A DNA stretch of 64,000 bases from Telluria sp042683405 (GTDB lineage Bacteria; Pseudomonadota; Gammaproteobacteria; Burkholderiales; Burkholderiaceae_D). Made by a program: the position numbers and the translations under genes. A model generated the notes under the pieces. That model made no database searches. It was not told the origin of the DNA and saw only the letters and a program-made list of their open reading frames with translations. Shown one piece after another: positions 59,677 to 64,000 of the stretch; position 1 is the stretch's first letter, and every line of letters begins with the position of its first letter. The DNA lies in contig NZ_JBHUJS010000003.1 of NCBI RefSeq assembly GCF_042683405.1, forward strand, positions 62,001 through 126,000, in the 5' to 3' direction.

Positions 59677-60343
59677 TTATGGCCGTTTCCGCCAACCCAG
59701 GGATGCAAAGCGCGCAAGCAGGATGAGCAGACCGCAGACGAGCAATGCCGAATGGCTGGGCTCGGGTACCGGGCTGGCGCTCAACAAAGCAGAATCGGGC
59801 TGCCCGAATGCATCCCAACTCCCCGGTGCATCGGGATTCCACGGGCTGGCGATAAACGAGAAATGGCCGGTGGTCTCGTTGCCGGCGATGAGCTCACGCG
59901 ATGTCAACGGGCCGCCGGGAAAGCCATCAGGGTTGCGGAATTCCAGGGTGGTCGTGAACGCGTAGGATGAGTGGCCGAAACGCAGCTCGAGCACATAGCG
60001 GTCCGGCCTCAAGGTCGCATTCAAATAGCTGCCGCCGCTGATGGTGTAGGTGCTGCCGTCCACCGTGCGTCATCACGGATTTGGGGTTGGACTGAAAGGC
60101 GAACTGACCGTTTGAATCGGTGTACGCGAAGTAGTCGGCAGAGTCCGGGTCGAATTGTCCTGACAAGGAGTAGGTGAACGGTATCTCGGCGCCTGTACGC
60201 GTCACCCCGGTGAACAGATCGAGCCACGGAGAGTCCGCCCGGATCATGCCGGTCGCGCTGGCATTGATGGTTACCGGGTCGGCCAGCGCCAGCGTCGGCA
60301 GCAGCAAGAACAACATACTGCACCACTTGATCAAGTAGTTCAT
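59677..60343 (-). pseudogene. PEP-CTERM protein gene with a frameshift
   Basis: Two overlapping reading frames make one PEP-CTERM protein. The first (from the ATG at 60343, with GGAGG upstream) has a signal peptide ending TLALADP and runs through YFAYTDSNGQFAFQSNPKSV. The second continues VDGSTYTISGGSYLNATLRP to the end, which carries VPEPSHSALLVCGLLILLAR followed by WRKRP, the PEP-CTERM signal. The frame changes at about 60061-60080. It is either a real mutation or a sequencing error; a single base would restore a gene of about 222 codons. Such proteins are sorted by exosortase to the surface. Confidence 0.85.
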
Positions 60344-60464
60344 CGCCGCCTCCCTGTGTAACCGAAAGTTCAGTGTAGGCGAACGAGCGAATAGAAAGCG
60401 CACGGAGGCGCTTTACCCACATGCCGGAACGGCAATCCTCATGCCGCGCGAAACACGCCCGGCC

Positions 60465-63083
60465 TCACATGCCAAAGCGGCGCACGAACCACATTTTGGC
60501 CCAGTGTGTGAGAAAGGCATACATGCACAGCATCCCAGCCAGAAGTGGCCAGTAGGTCCACGGTAAAGGGCGAAAACCCAGGATGTGCCCTATTCCCAGA
60601 TACGGAAGGAACACGCCGGTCAGGCAGATGAGCGCCGTCGTGGCCATCAACGCCGTACTGGCCTGGCTTTCGATGAACGGGATTTTGGCGGTACGAATGA
60701 TGTGGATGATCAGGGTCTGGGTAAGCAGGGACTCGACGAACCAGCCTGTCTGGAACAATGAAGGATCATTCCATGCATTAAAGATGAAAAGCATCATCGC
60801 GAACGTGGCATAGTCGAACAGCGAACTGACCGGACCCATGACCAGCATGAACTTGAAGATATTCCGGATGTTCCACTGGCGCGGCCGTTCCACCTCGCTC
60901 TTATCCACGTTATCGGTCGGGATCGCCGTTTGCGATAAATCGTAGAGCAGATTATTGGTGAGCACCTGGATCGGGAGCATCGGCAGGAAAGGCAGGAAGA
61001 TACTGGCGCCCAGTACGCTGAACATGTTGCCGAAGTTCGAACTGGCCCCCATGCGAATATATTTGGTGATGTTGGCGAACACCCGGCGCCCCTCGATCAC
61101 TCCTCCCTGCAGCACCATCAGGCTCTTCTCCAGGACGATGATGTCGGCGGCCTCCTTCGCGATATCGACTGCCGTATCCACTGACACGCCGACATCGGCC
61201 GCCCTGAGTGGGGGACTGTCGTTGATGCCATCGCCGAGAAAGCCGACGACATGCCTCTTTCGCAGCAGCCGGACAATACGCTCCTTCTGGCCTGGCGTCA
61301 GCTTGGCGAAAACACTGGTGCCTTCCGCCGCGACCGCGAGCTCCTCGTCCCCCATGCTTTCGATCTGGCTTCCGAGCAGGATTGTTCCGGCATAGAAGCC
61401 GACCTCACGGCAGACTTCGCGTGTGATGATGTCATTGTCGCCAGTAAGAATCTTGACGGTGACGCCGCTGGCGGCGAGCGCGGCCAGCGCTTCGCGGGCG
61501 CTGTCCTTGGGCGGGTCCAGGAACGCGATGAAACCGACCAGCGTGAGGCCGGACTCGTCGGCGACAGAATAGGTCTCCTGCAGTTCAGCCAATTCCTTGT
61601 ACGCTACGGCTACCACCCGGAAGCCGTCCGCATTGAGTTGGTTCGTTTCCTGCCTGGCTCTCGAAAAATGCGACGGATCCAGCGCTCCGCGCTCGCCCTC
61701 CGCTTCGTATCCTGTGCAAATGGCCATCAGCTCCTCGACCGCGCCCTTGCAGACAAGGACGTGGCGGCCCTCGGGGGTCGAGATCACGACGGACAGACGG
61801 CGGCGGGAGAAATCGAAAGGGATTTCGTCGACCTTGCTATATCCACTATCGCTGCCGAACATGCTGTGCATTTCCGCGTGCTCGAGCACGGCGATATCGA
61901 GCAAATTCTTCAGCCCGGACTGGAAGTGGCTGTTTAGCCAGGCATAGCGCAGCACCATGTCGGATTCGTTCCAGTGCAAGTCGAGGTGGCGCTTGAGAAT
62001 GATCCGGTCCTGGGTCAAGGTGCCCGTCTTATCGGTGCATAAAATATCGATCGCGCCGAGATTCTGGATCGCCTCCAGCCGTTTCACGATGACCTTCGCG
62101 CGCGACATCGCCAGCGCCCCTTTCGCGAGATTCACCGTGACAATCATCGGCAGCATTTCCGGGGTGAGTCCAACGCCCACCGCCACCGCGAACAACAGGG
62201 CCTCCAGCCAGTCGTTTTTCGTCACCCCGTTGATCAGCAGGACCAGCGGGACCATCACGGAAATGACACGAATCATCAGCCACGTGAATCGGGCCACGCC
62301 CTTGTCGAACGCGGTGGGCGGCCGGCCACTGGCCACCTTGTCGGCCAGGTCGCCGAAAAATGTCGTGGCGCCGGTGCGAACGATGACGCCGGTGCCATAT
62401 CCGCTTACCACGTTCGCTCCCATGAAGCACATGTTGGGCAGATCGAACGGGTTGTCGCTCACGCCCGTGAACGGCGCGGGAAATTTCTCTGCCGGCATGG
62501 CTTCGCCGGTCAGCGCGGACTGGTTGATGAACAGGTCGTTGGCGTCGAGCAGGCGCAAGTCCGCAGGAATCATGTCCCCCGCGGACAGCTGCACGATATC
62601 GCCGGGAACCAGTTCCTCGAGCGGCACCTCGGCAAAACCGCCGTCCGTCGTCACACCACGCCGCCGCACGCTCGCCGTATTCTTGACCATGGAGCGCAGG
62701 CGGGCAGCCGCTTCGTTGGACCGATGCTCCTGGATAAAGGAAGTCCCGATCGACAACATCACCATCGCCACGATGATGACCGCCGCACGCACATCGCCCA
62801 GCGCATAGGAAACGGTGGCGAGCACGAGCAGCAACCCATTCAAGGGGTTGCGCGCACGCGTCCACAACTCCCTGGCGATGGTGGGCCGTTGCTCCTTCGT
62901 GACGAGGTTTCGTCCGAATTGCTTCAGCCGCGCCTGCGCTTCGCCGATGTCGAGGCCGTCCAGGCGGGATGCGAGCGCCGCGCATGCGTCCGCAGCGGAG
63001 AGTTTGCTGAGCTGGTTCAGCTCCGCCGTTTCGGTTTGCTTGCGCTTGCCGGGTCCTGATGGATCGAGGGAGTACTTGTGCAT
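60465..63083 (-). CDS. mgtA: Magnesium-translocating P-type ATPase MgtA
   Basis: A P3B-type ATPase of about 872 residues that imports magnesium. All P-type motifs are visible: INQSALTGEAMPAEKFP, the phosphorylation site CTDKTGTLTQDRIIL, KILTGDNDIITREV, and GDGINDSPPLRAADVGVSVD. Around ten membrane segments flank these. It starts best at the ATG at 63083 (MHKYSLDPSG), 14 codons inside the longest frame. No leader element such as a magnesium riboswitch is recognised in the 60-bp upstream gap. It is unrelated to motility or polysaccharide genes. Confidence 0.95.
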   Translation of the reverse strand: MHKYSLDPSGPGKRKQTETAELNQLSKLSAADACAALASRLDGLDIGEAQARLKQFGRNLVTKEQRPTIARELWTRARNPLNGLLLVLATVSYALGDVRAAVIIVAMVMLSIGTSFIQEHRSNEAAARLRSMVKNTASVRRRGVTTDGGFAEVPLEELVPGDIVQLSAGDMIPADLRLLDANDLFINQSALTGEAMPAEKFPAPFTGVSDNPFDLPNMCFMGANVVSGYGTGVIVRTGATTFFGDLADKVASGRPPTAFDKGVARFTWLMIRVISVMVPLVLLINGVTKNDWLEALLFAVAVGVGLTPEMLPMIVTVNLAKGALAMSRAKVIVKRLEAIQNLGAIDILCTDKTGTLTQDRIILKRHLDLHWNESDMVLRYAWLNSHFQSGLKNLLDIAVLEHAEMHSMFGSDSGYSKVDEIPFDFSRRRLSVVISTPEGRHVLVCKGAVEELMAICTGYEAEGERGALDPSHFSRARQETNQLNADGFRVVAVAYKELAELQETYSVADESGLTLVGFIAFLDPPKDSAREALAALAASGVTVKILTGDNDIITREVCREVGFYAGTILLGSQIESMGDEELAVAAEGTSVFAKLTPGQKERIVRLLRKRHVVGFLGDGINDSPPLRAADVGVSVDTAVDIAKEAADIIVLEKSLMVLQGGVIEGRRVFANITKYIRMGASSNFGNMFSVLGASIFLPFLPMLPIQVLTNNLLYDLSQTAIPTDNVDKSEVERPRQWNIRNIFKFMLVMGPVSSLFDYATFAMMLFIFNAWNDPSLFQTGWFVESLLTQTLIIHIIRTAKIPFIESQASTALMATTALICLTGVFLPYLGIGHILGFRPLPWTYWPLLAGMLCMYAFLTHWAKMWFVRRFGM

Positions 63084-63142
63084 GTCAATCCATCCGATCT
63101 GATCCGCAGGGGCGCTCGCGATCAACGGGCAAGGACATATTC

Positions 63143-64000
63143 TTACATCGTGGCGTGGCCGGCACCGCGCGAGAACACGATACCGGGCAGCATCGGCAAC
63201 CAGAAGCTCAAGCCACGGAACAACATTGTTGCCCCCAGCGCGACCGGGATCGATGTGCCGCTATGCTGCAGCGCCAGGACAGAGGTGGCCTCGAACACGC
63301 CCAGGCCGCCGGGAATGATGCTGATGGTGCGCAGCAGCGACGCGGCCATGAAACTGACAAACACGCCGCTGGCGGTTGCCGTTTCGCCCAGCGAACGGAT
63401 GAGAATCCACACCGTGGCTGCATCCAGCGCGATCACCATCAGTTGCAGCACGGTGCTCTTCATCATCAGCGGGAGGTTGCGCATCAAGGCAGGGTCCGCT
63501 TCTCCGAGAAGCGACAGAATCTTGCCCAGCAGCCGAATGTTCCTGAGTGCCGCCGGCAGCGAAATTCCGCGCGCAGCAAGAACCGCCACGCCGGTCAGCA
63601 ATACGCTGATGATCGACAGGAATGCGGCAAGGGCAAGGATCAGCGGGCTTACCTCGCCGCCCATCAGCGCAATGCCGATCGCGAGGCAGAGCGCCAGCGC
63701 ATAGGCGCCGTGATAGGCGACCCGGTCTACCAGCAGCGACGCCATCACGACGGCACGGGGAACGCCGCGCCGCTCGAGCGACCTGATGACAAAGACCGCC
63801 CCGCTGATGCCGCCCGACGGCAGGGCCTGGTCGATGAAGAGCTGGGCGAGGCTGAGTTTGAACGCGACGGGCATGGACACCGAACTTCCGCCAGCCCGCG
63901 CCACCACGCGCCAGACTTCGCCCTGCGCCAGATACGTCGCGGCCTGGACGAGGACAGCAACCGCCATCCACCATGGCTGAGCGCTTTCTGCGAGGCGCCA
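63143..64000 (-). CDS. LPG-synthase-like/UPF0104 integral membrane protein, partial
   Basis: The visible 286 codons are open to the window edge, so the start lies beyond it. About six hydrophobic segments and the family features QALPSGGISGAVFVIRSLER, LVDRVAYHGAYALALCLA and LLRTISIIPGGLGVFEATSV fit the lysylphosphatidylglycerol-synthase membrane domain (UPF0104). The IPGGLGVFEA motif is especially typical. Members include lipid flippases or aminoacyl-lipid synthases; which it is here is unknown because the part upstream is missing. mgtA lies 59 bp downstream on the same strand. Confidence 0.85.
   Translation of the reverse strand, partial: WRLAESAQPWWMAVAVLVQAATYLAQGEVWRVVARAGGSSVSMPVAFKLSLAQLFIDQALPSGGISGAVFVIRSLERRGVPRAVVMASLLVDRVAYHGAYALALCLAIGIALMGGEVSPLILALAAFLSIISVLLTGVAVLAARGISLPAALRNIRLLGKILSLLGEADPALMRNLPLMMKSTVLQLMVIALDAATVWILIRSLGETATASGVFVSFMAASLLRTISIIPGGLGVFEATSVLALQHSGTSIPVALGATMLFRGLSFWLPMLPGIVFSRGAGHATM

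Overview
The window is high-GC DNA from a Gram-negative, flagellated, polysaccharide-producing bacterium. Gene content and order fit a betaproteobacterium of the Oxalobacteraceae, probably Massilia or a relative: split fli/flg/flh blocks, a MotC/MotD stator pair beside fliA, betaproteobacterial FlhG, a PEP-CTERM gene, and a Wza-Wzb-Wzc polysaccharide locus. The taxon is inferred from protein character only; no rRNA or tRNA gene is visible.

Layout. (1) 1-7197, plus strand: 3' end of fliI, then fliJ-fliK and fliLMNOPQR (export apparatus, C-ring, hook-length control). (2) 7267-18071, minus strand: flgL, K, J, I, H, G, F, E, D, C, B (rod, hook, rings, junction proteins). (3) 18249-19877, plus: flgA, flgM, flgN. 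(4) 19936-21534: a DUF1275 membrane protein and a REP-associated tyrosine transposase (RAYT) bracketed by repeat pairs. (5) 21534-26088, minus: motD, motC, fliA, flhG, flhF. (6) 26367-29285, plus: a large SBP_bac_3/PAS/GGDEF/EAL protein. (7) 29524-35054, minus: flhA, three non-flagellar genes, flhB. (8) 35448-37883: three orphan genes. (9) 38162-55981, minus: an exopolysaccharide locus with YjbH, a WecA-like initiating transferase, glycosyltransferases, an EpsG-type polymerase, a Wzx flippase, WecB, a TviB-like dehydrogenase, Wzc, Wzb and Wza. (10) 56541-64000: a periplasmic hypothetical protein, a PEP-CTERM gene broken by a frameshift plus a truncated copy of its 3' end, a putative PD-(D/E)XK nuclease between them, mgtA, and a partial LPG-synthase-like membrane protein.

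The most unusual content is a repeat system scattered over regions 1-10. It is a 21-bp hairpin (stem AAATGGGG with CCCCATTT, asymmetric 5-nt loop ACAGA). I count 22 intact copies, all in 11 close pairs, most of them head-to-head (REPIN-like). Two pairs bracket the RAYT gene in inverted orientation. The repeat has no stop codon in any of six frames, and it lies in frame inside fliK and flhF, where it is read as MGTDPI or MGSVPI peptides. One repeat pair was copied together with the 3' end of flhA. A second hairpin family (GGGGAC, one base, GTCCCC and variants) and a third GC-rich family are also present.

Functionally, the flagellar genes make a nearly complete late-assembly set. FliA-type promoters can be read upstream of flgM and flgKL, so the anti-sigma factor and the hook-junction genes are probably sigma-28 dependent. 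The polysaccharide locus probably makes a Wzx/Wzy-type polymer containing an aminouronic acid, and its central part is visibly AT-richer than its surroundings, which suggests exchange of the serotype-determining genes. A dual-domain c-di-GMP protein between flhA and flhF is a plausible link between motility and polysaccharide, but this is inference.
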